From Cystobasidiopsis lactophilus (taxonomy: Eukaryota > Basidiomycota > Agaricostilbomycetes > Agaricostilbales > Chionosphaeraceae), in assembly GCA_001599975.1 (NCBI GenBank), contig BCIO01000004.1:2329328-2393327 (forward strand): a stretch of DNA of 64,000 nt, written 5' to 3'. Shown here in pieces: positions 1 to 11,689 of the stretch. Position 1 is the first letter of the stretch; the number at the start of each line of letters is the position of its first letter. A program made the translations under genes and the position numbers. The notes beneath the pieces are model-generated. The model had not been told where the DNA came from. It was given only the letters and a program-made list of their open reading frames with translations, and made no database searches.

Positions 1-108
1 TGTGAGAAGACATTGGTCCATCGTTGTTCAAACTTTTGAGAGCGCTTCCACCCTGATGTCAATTCGCAACCTCCGACAGGCGGAGCTTCCAACACCACGG
101 AGGGCTTT

Positions 109-647
109 TCACTTCTTCTCGAGCTTCTCGACGTCCGCCTTGGTCTTGTCCAAGTCGGCTTGTTGCTTGGCCAAGGTGGCCTGTGCGTTACGGCTCTTGG
201 AATCAGCCTCGAGGTCCTCCAAGTTGATTCAAAGTAATGGGGAGGGAACAGCACCTTGAGCTTCTTCAGCACCTCGGCCTCGTGCTCCTTGACGTACATG
301 TCCTCGGCGGCCTTCTCGCGCTTGGCGAACGAGCCGTGGCCGGACTGGGACGAGGGGGTCTGCTGTCGTCAAGCCTCAAAGACATTAGTTCCCTCATTGG
401 CATACTGATCCTAGATAGCTGTTGGCCCTTGATTAGAGGGCCTGAAACGTACATCATCAGGGAATCTGTCGGGCCACAAGCAGTCATTAGACGCGGAGGT
501 CTGAGGGGGGAAGGGCAGCACCAACCTGGCCGAAGCCGACGTCGACATGGAGCGGGCCGCGCTGCGCACACATCAGCTTGGGGCGCGGGCGCGAGGGTGA
601 TCCGAAGCTCACATGCGCAGGGAGCCTTGGTATGTGCGGGAGAGCAT
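109..647 (-). CDS. INH1: Mitochondrial F1F0-ATPase inhibitor (IF1 family)
   Basis: Small matrix protein that blocks ATP hydrolysis by F1F0-ATP synthase when the proton gradient collapses. Exons read 613-647, 522-561, 255-362 and 109-216 and give 96 aa with all frames consistent; one intron is only 38 bp. The family core is clear: GHGSFAKREKAAEDMYVKE, then HEAEVLKKLK, which aligns with the inhibitory helix, followed by a charged coiled-coil tail ending in EKLEKK. The N-terminus (MLSRTYQGSLR, then SMSTSASAR) is Ser/Arg rich and acid-free, as expected for a mitochondrial presequence. The acceptor before the core could shift by one codon. The start codons of this gene and ATP14 are 99 bp apart and divergent. 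Family call is secure. Confidence 0.9.
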
Positions 648-746
648 GTTTGGACGATTGAAGGCAGAATGACGCTCGCGCACGGCAACAAGTCGGAGGC
701 CGCTCCAGAACTTGGCTTGCCACTCTTGGTCCCGGTCCAGCACAAG

Positions 747-1460
747 ATGTCCTTCGTTGCCAGGCAGCTCCTCCGCGCTGTCCGTTCATGTCTCTCCTTG
801 GCGATCGCAAAGCCCACTGACAGCCAACGCAGCGCCCGGTCCACACCCGAGCCTTTTCGGTCGCCTCTGCCCTCCGAAAAGGTGCGCCTGCCTCCTCCCT
901 TGCTGCCCGCTTAGTCCTGGGCTGATAGGTTGGGCCATGGTGGCACACAGACTATGTGCAAGAGCTGTACCTGAAAGAGCTGGGCAGCTTCAAGCCCACG
1001 CCTGCCGTTCGTCTCCTCCTTGCCCCTGCCTTCAAATTTCCATTCGGGTCGCTGATGGCTGTGGCGGATGGGCGCGAACAGGCAGCGGATGCGCACAAGG
1101 GCCAAGTCAAGGAGTTCCACTCGCCCACCGCCCCGTCCGCCCCCCAGGCGCTCTCCGCTTCCGATTTGGCGAAGGAGCTCGAGGCGTACGATGCTGCCGT
1201 TCGTCCCCCTTGCCCCTCCTACTTTAGTCGGCGATTGCTGACTGTTACAGTTGGTTGGCGAACAGTCACCGGCTGATGGAGCCGCCCCTGCCGCTGCGAG
1301 CTCCGAGGGAGAGGTTAGCTCGGAGGAGGGTGCCGATGTGCGTTCTCGTCTCCCTTCTAATTGGCCACCATGCCCGGGTGTCTAAACAGGATGACGGTCC
1401 ACACAGGCCTTCTTGGAGAAGCTCGCCTCGTACGACCCGGCCGCCCACGACCACCACTAA
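747..1460 (+). CDS. ATP14: ATP synthase subunit h, mitochondrial (Atp14)
   Basis: Peripheral-stalk subunit of F1F0-ATP synthase in the inner mitochondrial membrane. Exons 747-779, 824-881, 951-1006, 1082-1198, 1251-1337 and 1407-1460 join in frame to 134 aa. Presequence MSFVARQLLRA continues into RAFSVASALRK; the mature start DYVQELYLKELGSFKPTP is the family signature, followed by AHKGQVKEFHSP, SDLAKELEAYDA, an acidic Ala/Ser stretch and the C-terminus AFLEKLASYDPAAHDHH. The last intron could end at an earlier AG, but only the 1407 acceptor restores the conserved tail. Divergent from INH1, which acts on the same enzyme, so shared transcriptional control is likely. Confidence 0.9.
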
Positions 1461-2169
1461 AAGCCTCTCGCTCTCTTGTGGGCGCGCGATTTTCCAAAAG
1501 TAGAGACCTCGTTGTTTGGAGTTGGCTTGGGATAATCAAAAGGCGCTGGGGGCGGTCCCTCAATTTGTTTGGAAGGGCAGCTAGGGGAGGGACTTGGTCT
1601 AACTGGCGCCCACCTCCAGAATGCGATTTCTTTGAGGGAGGCTACCCACAACCCTTCTGTCTTAAAATTCCTATATGACGCTGTTGCGTTCTCTTTACCT
1701 GTTCTGGTCTTGGTGGATGGTGGCGACAAAACCACACATTTGAGCGTCGACTGCCCGGCCGGCGAAATTGGCAGGGGAGGAGCAAGGGTTGCTCCTCGTC
1801 CGTCGTCGGCCCTTGCGATTCGCCACCCTGAGCACTGTTTGCTGCCTGTTGCTCTTGACTAATAATCAATGTTGCTCTCGTCGCGCCTAGCTACGTATCC
1901 GATCTGGCCAAAGTCTTTGCTTCATGTGCTTTGAAACCTTCCGCTCTGTGCAGCTTGGCCCGCTGTTCGAAAGACCAGAGGCTGGTGGCGCCACACCCTG
2001 AATCGACTTAGCGTGCTTCCTTGTTTTCGTGCCCTTTCGCTCCAGTTCCTCCGCCTCATGGCGTGGTTCTTATGAGTCTTGCTCCTGCTCCATTCCCCTC
2101 TTCGCTCTCCGATTTTGCGCAGACTCTCTCACATTCCTTCAAGCTTACCTATCCACGTTCTTTCGAAAC
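1461..2169. other. Intergenic, no gene seen
   Basis: ATP14 3' region and upstream region of the secreted GH26-like gene. No ORF here has recognisable protein character. The last ~150 bp before the 2170 start codon are pyrimidine rich, as is common in fungal leaders. Confidence 0.5.
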
Positions 2170-3783
2170 ATGAAGCTCTCCCTGGCTTGCCTGGTTGCGC
2201 TCGCTGCGTTGCCCGCCTTGGCTGAATTGACGCGCCGCACCGCCCACTCGAAGGTGTACGCCCAGCGCAACGGCGTCTTGATTGGCCTCTTGCCCGATGA
2301 TTCTTCTCAGGTATCGGGCGCTTTCCATCTCTCACGAGTACAGGTCAAGTGGCTGAAAAGTGTGTTTGGTCAGGGAAGCGACGCCCAGAACCTGGCCGAG
2401 CTCGACGCCTACGCTGGCCTGAGGTTCGCCACGTTTGGTGAGCTTGCCCATCTTTCCTCATCACTCTGATCAATGAGAACTAACCCAAGTTGTGGTACAA
2501 AGGCCGATTTATCCAGATCTACGGCGACCAGCCTTTCACCGGCGAGCAAGTCTACTATGTCCTCGACGACCTGGTCGCCAGTGGAGCCATCTTTCAACCG
2601 CACGTCATGCCTTTGCACACCTGGTCCGGCTTCACGCGCCAGAACAACACTCAGGCCGTCGCTTTGTGCAAAGGTGGCCGCTTTCTTGCTGTTTTTGAAA
2701 GTCATTGCGTTATTGACGAAATGTGTGGCACGTAGTCATGCGCAACTTGACGGACACCTACGGCGTCGAGGTGCAGATGCCCTTCGGTTTCAAGATGAAC
2801 AGTGAGCCGGACTTGCCCCCTTGAGCCCTGTCTGCACTTGCTAAGCTTTGAATTGCCCGCAGTCTGTAAGCGATTACAGTAATCAATCCCGTTCAATGCC
2901 TTAATGGGCACGGGAACAGACCAACACGACGACAACCCTGAAGGAGGCAGCACCTACCCGCCCGGCGCCGCCAACTTTGTGGAGGCTTGGAAGGTGTGCT
3001 TCCCTCCTTTATTGTCTTGCTCCCGCGTCAGGACTCAGGATAACGTCAACAGACCGTCAGAGCGGCTTGCAACACTCACGCTCCCAAAGGCAAGTCCGAA
3101 CCCTTTTGCAGGCGGAAGATCAAAGCTGACATGAACGAGGATATAGTCAAGATGATCTGGGCTCCTGGATACACTAGCGACCTCTCGTCGTTGGACGTTT
3201 ACTGGCCCGGCAGTGCAGGTCAGTTGGCTGGTTCACTATGCCGGCTCGTTTCCTTAATCTTAGCTGTTCCGCGACAGAGGTTGATTACGTCGGACTCGAA
3301 TACTCCCCTGAAACTCCGGCCAACCTGGTGAGTAACTATCTCCATTCTTGGAGTACAAAATCTGAGAGACGGGTTGCCTAGACCCAATTCTCGCAAATCC
3401 TCAGCCCTTTCTACCACAAATACGCAACCTCGCAGCACCCCTTTGTCGCTGCCGATACCGACGTGGAATTCGAAGCCACCATCCACCAGGCGAGTGCCTT
3501 GCCAATTGGTGTTCTTTCCCTTGACTGACTTTACGACGCAGAAATTGACCTGGCTGGATTCTATCATCTCTTCCAAGCTCAGCTGCTTCCCCTTGCTTCA
3601 GCAAGTGAGCTGGTTCAACTTCAAGAGAACGGCTTGGACTCCGTACATCAAGTGAGTATTCGCATAGAATCCGCGTTCGTTTTCAGCTCTCATCGTGGTC
3701 ACTTTAGCTACCGCATCATCGATGCCTCGGACAACGCTTTGAGTGCTGCGACCATCAAGTACATCAAGACGGGAAGGTTTTGA
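2170..3783 (+). CDS. Secreted GH26-like glycoside hydrolase fold protein, probably non-catalytic
   Basis: Signal peptide MKLSLACLVALAALPALA. Ten exons: 2170-2310, 2374 (or 2344)-2437, 2503-2673, 2736-2801, 2920-2993, 3053-3218, 3278-3327, 3382-3489, 3542-3651, 3708-3783, all phase-consistent. The intron 3490-3541 appears to be GC-AG. The mature protein resembles the (beta/alpha)8 barrel of GH26 beta-mannanase/glucanase relatives: FIQIYGDQPF, MPFGFKMN, KMIWAPGYTSD, DVYWPGSAGEVDYVGLEY, HPFVAADTDV, VSWFNF. Active GH26 enzymes carry an acid/base Glu in a HE motif after RPF and a late nucleophile Glu; here these positions read FK and D by eye, suggesting a binding or structural role. It may belong to a distantly related fungal secreted hydrolase family instead. 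Confidence 0.6.
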
Positions 3784-3941
3784 CTGGACCGTAGCCTATT
3801 CACTCCTTTGGACATTGGACTTTGAGTACTCTTCGTCTCATGCATTTCGAGCTCGAGCGAAGTTCCCTTTCACCGGCAGCCGTGATTCACAGTCTCGAGC
3901 TTTTATTTTCATTACATTCCGCTGTATACACCCCCGCAAGC

Positions 3942-6091
3942 TCAAACCTCCGGGCGAACCTTGACTGACGCCTTTTCTTTGTCCTCCACGGGCGAGCCGA
4001 TGACAGTCCTTTGGTCGTCAAAGTCGTCGTGCTCCCAGTTCGTCTCTTTGACAAGAGCGTTTCGAGGCGGGAAGATCAATGATAGAAGAGCGTAGGTCCT
4101 GACCACGATTGAGCTTCGCCCAAACGAAGCAAGACAAACACCCACAATATAGACGAGCACATGCCGTAGAGCCAAGTGATGTTGTAAAAGTGCTGCATGC
4201 CCATCGACAATGGCACATTAGGGTTGATGGAATGAATCAGGCCAGGCAAAGTCGGTGCGACTTTGCTCCATAGAATAAGGGCCCACTCAAGAAAGGCGCA
4301 AAAGACACTCACAGCCAACAATGAGCGCTACCAATGCTCGAGGATTCATGCCGTGCCAGTAGGAGTACCGCCCATTGGGATTGTATAGAGATGGGATCGA
4401 CACCCTTCTCCTCTTGACCAGCCAAAAGTCCGAAATCATAATGCCGCAGATTGGCGCCAGCCACACGACGTAGCCGGACAGGAAGCTGATGAAGCTGGTG
4501 GCGTTCTCGAGGATCTTCCAAGGGACAATCAACCAGCACCCGATGAAGGCGGTCAGGAAGGCGCCGCGCCGGAGGTTCAAGAACCGCGGGCAAAGTACCA
4601 TATAGTCGTTGGCAGCAGAAAGTGAGTTGGAGCTGATGTTTGTGCCCAGAACACTGATCAGCATGCCGAAGCCACCAAAGAAGAGGGCAGCTCGGTTGGT
4701 CCAGTTTTGCACTGGATCGAGGTTAGCTGACAACTGCGTCCTGAGTGGGGCTCAGCATACTGATAATCAAAGGATTGAACTCCAGCGGGCCTCCTGTTGA
4801 GACAATTATTAGTGGGTGTCAACAAACGAGTGAACGCCACCCATCGAGACTAACCATATACCACTTGAGCGCCCGATGTGACAGCGATGCCCATGAAGCA
4901 GAACACGACGAAAATGATAGGTATGACAACGACTTGGATCCATTGATGTCTTGGGCTTTTGGCATAGCGAGTGACTGTTCAAACAAACCCTTGAGCAACT
5001 TGGGGTGTTGGGCACGAAAAGTAAGCTCACAGTCCGCAATGTTGACCGAGAGAGTCGAGTAGTTGGAGGCAGCCTATAGCATTGTCGCTTGGTCAGAAAA
5101 GGGTTCGCTCGGTGGCAACGAGCTCTGACCGTGTTCATAGCCCCGAGCCAAGCGAAGGCGAAAGTTGACCCGCTCGTAGTGGCATTCCCGCTTGACAAAT
5201 GGCCGCCACTCTTGTGCAAGTAAAATCCCATGAGAGCAAACCCTATGTGAAAAGTTTAGAACACAGCGAGACGAGCAGTCAAGGTAAGGACAAACCAGTC
5301 GCCGGGCCAAGGGCCGCCTTAAGCAGAAACAAGCGTCGCAGCTTGTGAGGCGATACCATCATCTGAGTTTCCACCAAGTATAAGCCACAGCGTGTCAGTA
5401 AAGGATCATAGAGAGAGTAACTTACGACGGGCGTCTGAATGCAAAAGTAGAGGAAGAAGCAAAGCATGGTCTTGCTGTCGATTCCTTGCGATGCAGGAAT
5501 ATGATTTGGGATATCATTGATGGACGGCCAGAGCCCGCGCAGGCACAAGAGCAAAGCCTGGGCGCCGGTCACCCTGTTACAAATTGATCAACTCATGTCT
5601 CGCAAATTAGCTCCCCAAAGGAAAACGAACGAGTTTACGCCAAACCATACAGTGCCGGTGATTAAACGGCTGATGACTGGGAAATAGGAGAACCAAAATC
5701 CAAAGGAACCTCTCGTAGTCACCGAAAAGGACGTGTGGAGACTTGCGCCAGCATGACCATTGAGCGCGCACGCCCAGCTGATCAGAATGTTCCCAACCGC
5801 TAAAGCTGCCAAGGCGCTCTTCCACGAGAGGCCCAGAGCAATCAACGAGCCGGAAAGCTGCAGTGTGCCTGGGCTGAAGGCGTCCGATATCCAGTAGCAG
5901 CAGTACGAGAACCACGTCCATGTCCTGTCCTCTGGCCTAACAGGGTCCATGTCCCGGTTGCTCCATCGGTTGTCGTGGCTCGGAGAATAGGTCGATTCAT
6001 GCACTTCGCACTCCCACCCTTTCACCGTCTTGTACCGGCGCAGATCTGACGGACTCCAGTCCGGCGTGAGCTTTTGGACGAGGCTTGACAT
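3942..6091 (-). CDS. NCS1-family permease (uracil/uridine/allantoin type)
   Basis: Plasma-membrane nucleobase/cation symporter of the Fur4/Dal4/Fui1 group, ~12 membrane segments. The N-terminal exon (5607-6091) has cytosolic residues NRWSNRDMDPVRPEDRTW, then TMs with YWISDAFSPGTLQLSGSLIA and TTRGSFGFWFSYFPVISRL, which are NCS1 landmarks. A middle exon carries LRGLWPSINDIPNHIPAS; the exon at 4287-4690 carries GTNISSNSLSAANDYMVLCPRFLNLRRGA and the pore-lining ICGIMISDFWLVKRRR, NPNGRYSYWHG. The cytosolic tail ends KASVKVRPEV. About seven short introns interrupt the ORF; the last join (~4090-4140) was not fixed. Substrate cannot be read from sequence. It lies one gene away from a catabolic cluster and could import its substrate, but that is inference. 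Confidence 0.85.
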
Positions 6092-6538
6092 TGTGCTTCG
6101 TTGGTGGAGAGACCGACGTCGACGCCTCGCTTTACGGGCCTGGATAGACGAAACAGAGAGGCCACTGGCTGATCACAGAAAAGAATCATGAGGGCATGCC
6201 GTAGCTTTTTTGGGCAGACCGCAAGACCATCATCATTAGTTCGACAAAGTCGCGTGGCGCTCTCGTGCAGCCAGGTTATCGCTCTCTTTCGACATGACAC
6301 TCGTATAGGCAGCAAGCAATCACTAAAGCAGGAGTGCACATCGAAGGTCGAGCATGGAGTGGAGGATCAATTGCAATCAGTTGGCTTCGAGATCTCGCCA
6401 CGTGAAATGGCGGCCAGTGGTGCTGCGTGGCAAATATAAGGTCTCCTCATGGACGCTGAAGAAGCTAATAGGTGGTGAGGGAGCCAGCCGAAAAGGCAAG
6501 GGCATGCTTTCATATAAAAAGCTTTTCTAACCCGAAGC
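6092..6538. other. Intergenic, promoter of the permease and TAF8 3' end
   Basis: Spans from the permease start codon back to the TAF8 stop codon (both genes on minus). No coding signal beyond short shadow ORFs. Confidence 0.5.
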
Positions 6539-9177
6539 TCAGACCTCGTCCATACCGTTGTGCCCTTCCATCGAGGGCGCAGCCGCCTTGATAAACACCG
6601 CCCCAAAGTCCTCCTCAGATGCCGATGCCGCCCCAGAATCCAAATCTGGGCGCTTGATATCCGGCGACCCTTCAAAAGAGCCGACGTCGAGAGCCGGCGA
6701 GAAGTCCATTGGCTCTTGCTTGAACGAAGGCGCGCCGAAGTCCTCCTCTGACAAGCCCGCGTCCATTTCCAAGCTCTGGTCCACCGCCTGGTCCACTTGC
6801 AGAGCGGCGTCCGGGGTGGGATCGAAAGTTGGTGTGCCATCTGCGCCAGCTGGAGGCGGCGGCTGTGTGAAAAGAGCACCAAAGTCCTCTTCGGAAGTCA
6901 TGGGCGTCAATTCGGGTCGCTCTCCTTCCTCGGCTGCGGCATTGGCAGCAAACGCCTGCACTTGCGTGGTTGGCGCTGGAGGTAGGGACTGCTGGGGTGA
7001 CTCCATCAATGGTGCAGTCGGATCGGCAACTGGCGCAGCTATTGGCTCCGTCTCCGCTGGAGCACCCACCGGAGCAGGAGGTGGGGTGACAGAAGTGGCG
7101 ACCGGCGGCGTGAGCTTGATGCCGCCCAACTTCAGCTTGAACGAGAAGGGGTTCTTCTCTTCCTTCGTTGTTGAAGGCGGCAAAGGCGTAGCGGTCATTT
7201 GCATCGGCGTCTCGACAATGTCGCCGTTGGTGAACGACTCTTGGCGAGGCGGGATGTCAATGTGGATGGGGCTGCGGTGCTGGCCACTGCTCTGGGCCGA
7301 GGAGTAGGCAGGCATGGCGTCGCCTTCGCCTGGTGCACCAGCTGAGGAGGTGCCGTTGCCGTTGGTAGCGGGAGGAAGAGGTTCGTCGACAGCCATCGAG
7401 GTTGACGCGACGGGTGCCGGCACGTTGATGGACTGCGACAAGGCGCTGGTGGACTTGGGCAGCTCGTCCGACGTAGGGTCCGGCACCTTCCACTCGAAAC
7501 CATATTGGACTAGACGGCCTGCCATGTATATCAGTCGTTAGCCTTATAGATGAGCTCAAAAGGAAGCGAGCACCACTGACCCTCTTGGACTTTCGACAAG
7601 TTGGTCGGGTCGTAGTCGTCGACCGATACCAGCAGGAAAGGCAGCGTCTCGCCGTTCGGACCCAAAGGACCGGGTGGCGCCATGCGGGTGAGCCTGGTGA
7701 AGAGTTGGGGCGAGGTCTCCTGTTGGAGGGCGCGCGAAAGGGGCCCGGTCAGGCCCGGTTGCCTGGGCAGCAATGGCTCCAAAATGGGTGGCGCCGCGGA
7801 AGAGACGGGGTCGGACATGGGGTTGAGGAAGGTCTGGCCCAGGTCGAAAGCGTGCAGGACAGGGTCCGGGTCGGTGGGCTCGAGCCTGAGGGGGTAAGGG
7901 AGCCAGCCGGCCGTCTTTTTGGCGGCGCGGGGCTGTGACGGCGCGATGCCGGCGAAGAGCGTGGTGGACGAGTTCTCGGCGGCGCGGTTGAGCTTGGCGG
8001 CCGCTCGCTTTCGCTTTTCGTTTTTGGGGAGGAAGGTGGGCCCGGTGGCGGGCGCTGGCCGGCGAGCCAGGTCCCGATGGGTCTCGTAGAAGGACAAAAG
8101 GGAGGTGGTCGCCTCGGGCGGGCTGGTCACTGGCAGCACTGGGAGCGCCAGCGGTGGACCATCAGCGGTATCCTCGGCGAGGCGGGAGCGGTCGAAGGGC
8201 ACGGTGTGCTTCCACGGGTCCATGTGGACGCCGTGCTGGACGTGGGTGAAGTCGTTCAGCTTGTTCTGGGTCACCGCCTTGGGATTGGCCGACGTAGAGG
8301 TTTCGGCGCGGTCGCCGCTCTCCTGTTGCTGTTGCAGTCCAGCGTTCAAGAGCAGCTCGACGTCGTCCCTCTCCGATCCTGGCAGCGGTGGGAAGTGGCG
8401 AGGGATGTAAGGCGGGATTTGGTCGGGCTGCTTCCAGAGCGAGAACCGGTTGTCGGCCTCGTCCTTCTTTTGCTCCAACCCATAGACAGCTGGGTAGTCC
8501 TCCACCTGCGTTTTCCGCTTCTTCGTCGGCGGCGGCTGCACCACATCGACGCTCATGTCGTCCTCGTCGTCCGAATTGTCAGAGTCATAATCTGGCACAA
8601 CGGGCGCTGGCGGCACCTCCTCCTCTTCCTCCTCCTCGTCTTCCTCGTCTGCTTCCCCCGAGTAGTCCTGGATGCTCTCCTTGAGCTGCTGCACCTTTTC
8701 CAGCGCCTCCTCGCCGGCCTCAGTCAAGCGCTGGTACTCGAGCTCCGTCCGTTGCCTCGGCACAATCCCCGTCTTTCTCCCTGCGACCAGCCCACGTTAG
8801 CACACTTGACACACACTACTCGATGCGTAGACACAGCGTAGAGACGCACCCTGCAGCAGGTCGGCGATGCCCTGCAGCTCGTCTGCTCCCTCCGCCTGCA
8901 AATGCGAGGTGCTGGCCTCGTTGACCCAGCGCTGGATGGCCTCAATGTCAAAGCCGAGGGTGCCCAGAGCGTCGACCGCGTCGCTCAGGTTGGGCTCGGT
9001 GCGGTTGGCGTGCTCGGCGGCTTGTTTGGTGCGAGAACCGAGGAGCTGGATGTATTCCGCCACGATGTGCGCCAGCAAGCGGGCGGGCAGGGAGCGGATG
9101 TGCGTGAACGACTGCAGCTCAGCCGCTGACAGCAGCCGCAGGGAGGTCAGCAGCAGCAGCTGGCCCGGCAGCGACAT
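6539..9177 (-). CDS. TAF8: TFIID subunit TAF8 (histone-fold/TAF8-C protein)
   Basis: Nuclear TFIID component. Three exons; the introns split the codons at LLQ-G (~8770-8850) and VQE-G (~7525-7592), both phase 1 and in frame. The N-terminus has a Bromo_TP-like histone fold (SFTHIRSLPARLLAHIVAEY, then AAEHANRTEPNLSDAVDAL). A very acidic DEEDEEEEEEE stretch and a basic PPTKKRK element follow, then the TAF8 C-terminal motif QIPPYIPRHFPPLPG. The long tail is Pro/Thr rich with three copies of SEEDFGA. Start M at 9177 (MSLPGQLL) is chosen because the histone fold follows directly; the frame stays open further upstream. TAF3 is the main alternative, but the IPPYIPRHFPP motif favours TAF8. Confidence 0.75.
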
Positions 9178-9858
9178 GCTTGGGTCGGACGCTGGTGCTC
9201 GAAGAAGCGGACCAAAAAGCGAGGTGCGCCTTTTGAGCTCGTGCCGCCACCCTTGCGCTCGAGTTTGATGCCTTGTAGCGATCCCTGGCGACGAATGTGG
9301 TATTTGAGAGCGAGATTTGGCCCTTCTGGATGCCCTTGCTCTCCCATGCGCTGCTGCCCGAGCCCTTTGCCTGTGCGCGCGCACCACTGGCTCTCCGCTG
9401 CTCTAGATGCCCTCGAATTGCACCCTATCAAGCTCGGCTGTGTCTTATGTGAAATTTTGTCTGCGGAAGCGAAGTGATATAAAGGCTCAGAGGCACAGAA
9501 GCGAGCTTCGTTAATTTAGGCCGTCTTCGACCCTCCCGCCATGTTTAACCCTCTGCGTTTTGAGATTCCTTGAATGACATATTGATGTTGAAATTGATCC
9601 TGCATATATTGCGTCCGCCCATGGAGCCTTGTGACTTCTTTTGATGCCTTTGGCAAAATCGACCTGTCGATGATGGCAGCTTCGGTCCTCGCTCTTTGTG
9701 TTTCACCCAAATCCGACCGGGTCTGCTAGATTACCTTCACAATCTCTTTGGAAATATGCTGCCCTCTACACTGCTCCACTGGAGGACCAACAGTCCTTGA
9801 GTCGCTTAACCAGCTCTCGGCCCCACTACCAGCGCTCTAAGGCTTGTCTGCAACGACC
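9178..9858. promoter_or_regulatory. Divergent intergenic region TAF8 / flavin monooxygenase
   Basis: 681 bp between two divergent start codons. A TATA-like string gatataaaggc lies near 9476-9486. No coding feature supported. Confidence 0.35.
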
Positions 9859-11405
9859 ATGGCAACGTCTAAACGACCTCTCGCCATTATTTCGGGTGGC
9901 TCGTTTGCAGGGTTGTTCGCAGGAATCGCGCTGAAAGCGGTCGGCTTCGAGGTGCACATCCACGAGAGGTCTGCGTCCCTTGATGACAGAGGTTCGCCTT
10001 GGTTTTGGCCCTACACCTCCACGGATTTCACCTCCTTATGATCTGGATGTTGAAAATAGGAGCGGGGATAGCCATTCAGCCGGACATCTTGGGCTTCTTC
10101 GAACGATTCGATACGACCAAAACCGTCCTCTGCGTTCATGCAAAAGCGAGGCAACATTTGCGGAAAGACGGTCCGTGCCAAGCAGTCCTGACACAGACCA
10201 AGCACTTACAATACTCTCCTACTCAGGAACTGTCCTGCAATACGAGCCAGAATTCAGGCCCCTACACTTGACATCTTGGTCCAAGGTGAGCCCTTGGTGC
10301 TAATACCCTTGGCCAACTACTGAAACAGGGCCGTTGTCAGCTTTACACACTGCTCAGAGCCAACTTTGACGGTTTTCGGCACCAAGCTGTCTCTGGTCCT
10401 GGGCCGTCTGCCGAACCTTCACCACTTGCCCAATACCATCTCGGATCGACTATCAGCAGTTATAGCCAAGACGAAGGCACAGGCAAGATCAACGTCGAGA
10501 TCTCCAAGGCGGGCTCGGCAGAGGTGGAAAAGGTCGTCGCTGATCTATTTATCATTGCGGAAGGGTCGTCCTCCCTGAGCCGCGAGCAGCTGCTTCCAGG
10601 GGTGGAGAAGCCCTACTCGGGCTACTGCAACTGCCGTGGTCTCATTGACGAAACACAGCTTGACAAGCAAGATGGTGCGTTCACCTTTTGCCCATGACCG
10701 CAAGGAGCTGAGTGATCGGCTCAGTGGCACTGATGGACGAATACGTCTCGGTCTACCACGGCAAGGCGGACAACTACTTTCAATTCCTATGCTACCCCAT
10801 ACCCGGCCCCAGCGGTTCCCTCAAGGTCAATGAGCGCCTGTTCAACTGGGCTTGGTACAAATGGTTCTCCGAGGCGGACCTCGAAAAGCTTCTAGTCGAC
10901 CAGAGCGGCCGCCAGCAGAAGTACTCGATCGGGAAAGGCCAAGCTTCTCAAGACTTGATCGCTGCCATCCGGAAGTACTCAGAGGTGCGCTTGCTCGCTT
11001 CGTGGCTGGACAATCAAGCTCAAGCGGCCAATTCAGGTCCTTCCCCCTCCCATGCGCCGCTTGGTCGAGCAAACTGAGGACCCATTCATCCAAGTCATCA
11101 CCGACACTATTGCACCTAGAGCCGCTCTTCTCGACGGCCGGGTATTGCTTTTCGGCGAAACCTTGCAGGGACCTCGACCGCACACCGGCTCCTCGGCGGC
11201 TGCTGCCTGCCGACAAGCTACAAAGCTTTACGAACTTCTCGGAGACGACGCATGCGCCCAAGGATTCGATGCCTCGCACAGGCAAAAACTGGCCGAAGAG
11301 TGGGAGCCGCATTGCTTGGAGTATGCCCAGTTTCTCATCAACAGCGGGCGCAAGATGGGACACATGGCTATGAACGAGTCGCACCCTCTCAGAGGAGACT
11401 TGTAA
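9859..11405 (+). CDS. FAD-dependent aromatic-ring-type monooxygenase
   Basis: Group A flavoprotein monooxygenase (NAD(P)H- and O2-dependent hydroxylation). N-terminal Rossmann motif ISGGSFAGLFAGIALKAVGF followed by the acidic end of strand 2 (EVHIHERS). Exons join as DDRG/AGIAIQPDI, KDG/TVLQYEPEF, LTSWSK/GRCQLYTLLR and so on; six or so introns of ~50-70 bp. A middle block contains VVADLFIIAEGSSSLSREQL (the DG-like region) and NYFQFLCYPIPGP; the C-terminal flavin motif reads RVLLFGETLQGPRPHTGSS, where most relatives have GD, so a conservative D-to-E change is visible. Layout resembles 2,6-dihydroxypyridine 3-monooxygenase-like enzymes. No peroxisomal signal (ends RGDL). First gene of the four-gene plus-strand cluster; substrate unknown. 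Confidence 0.75.
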
Positions 11406-11689
11406 TGCATCGATGTGCCCACAATTGGTGCCTAGACTGTGCCACGGCCCACCACCGGGGCTTCAACTTGACTGAGGTCGGACTCGAGGCTTGCCGACTT
11501 TCGTCCAGTTTAACGACGTCCGTCCTTTTGATGCATTGCTTAGAGTAGGAAGACGAGACTTGCTGATGCCCAAAGCCTGCTCGAGCGTCCACAAGATGCG
11601 ATTGCCTGCTCAGACTTGAAGCCGTCGGGCGTGGCAAGACCCCACCTGAATGGCTCCTTTACTGCTTTGACGAGCTCTTGGCTTCATAA

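Noticed and set aside
8077-8841. 254-codon plus-strand frame across TAF8
   Set aside because: Leu/Val/Arg-rich antisense of the acidic TAF8 region.
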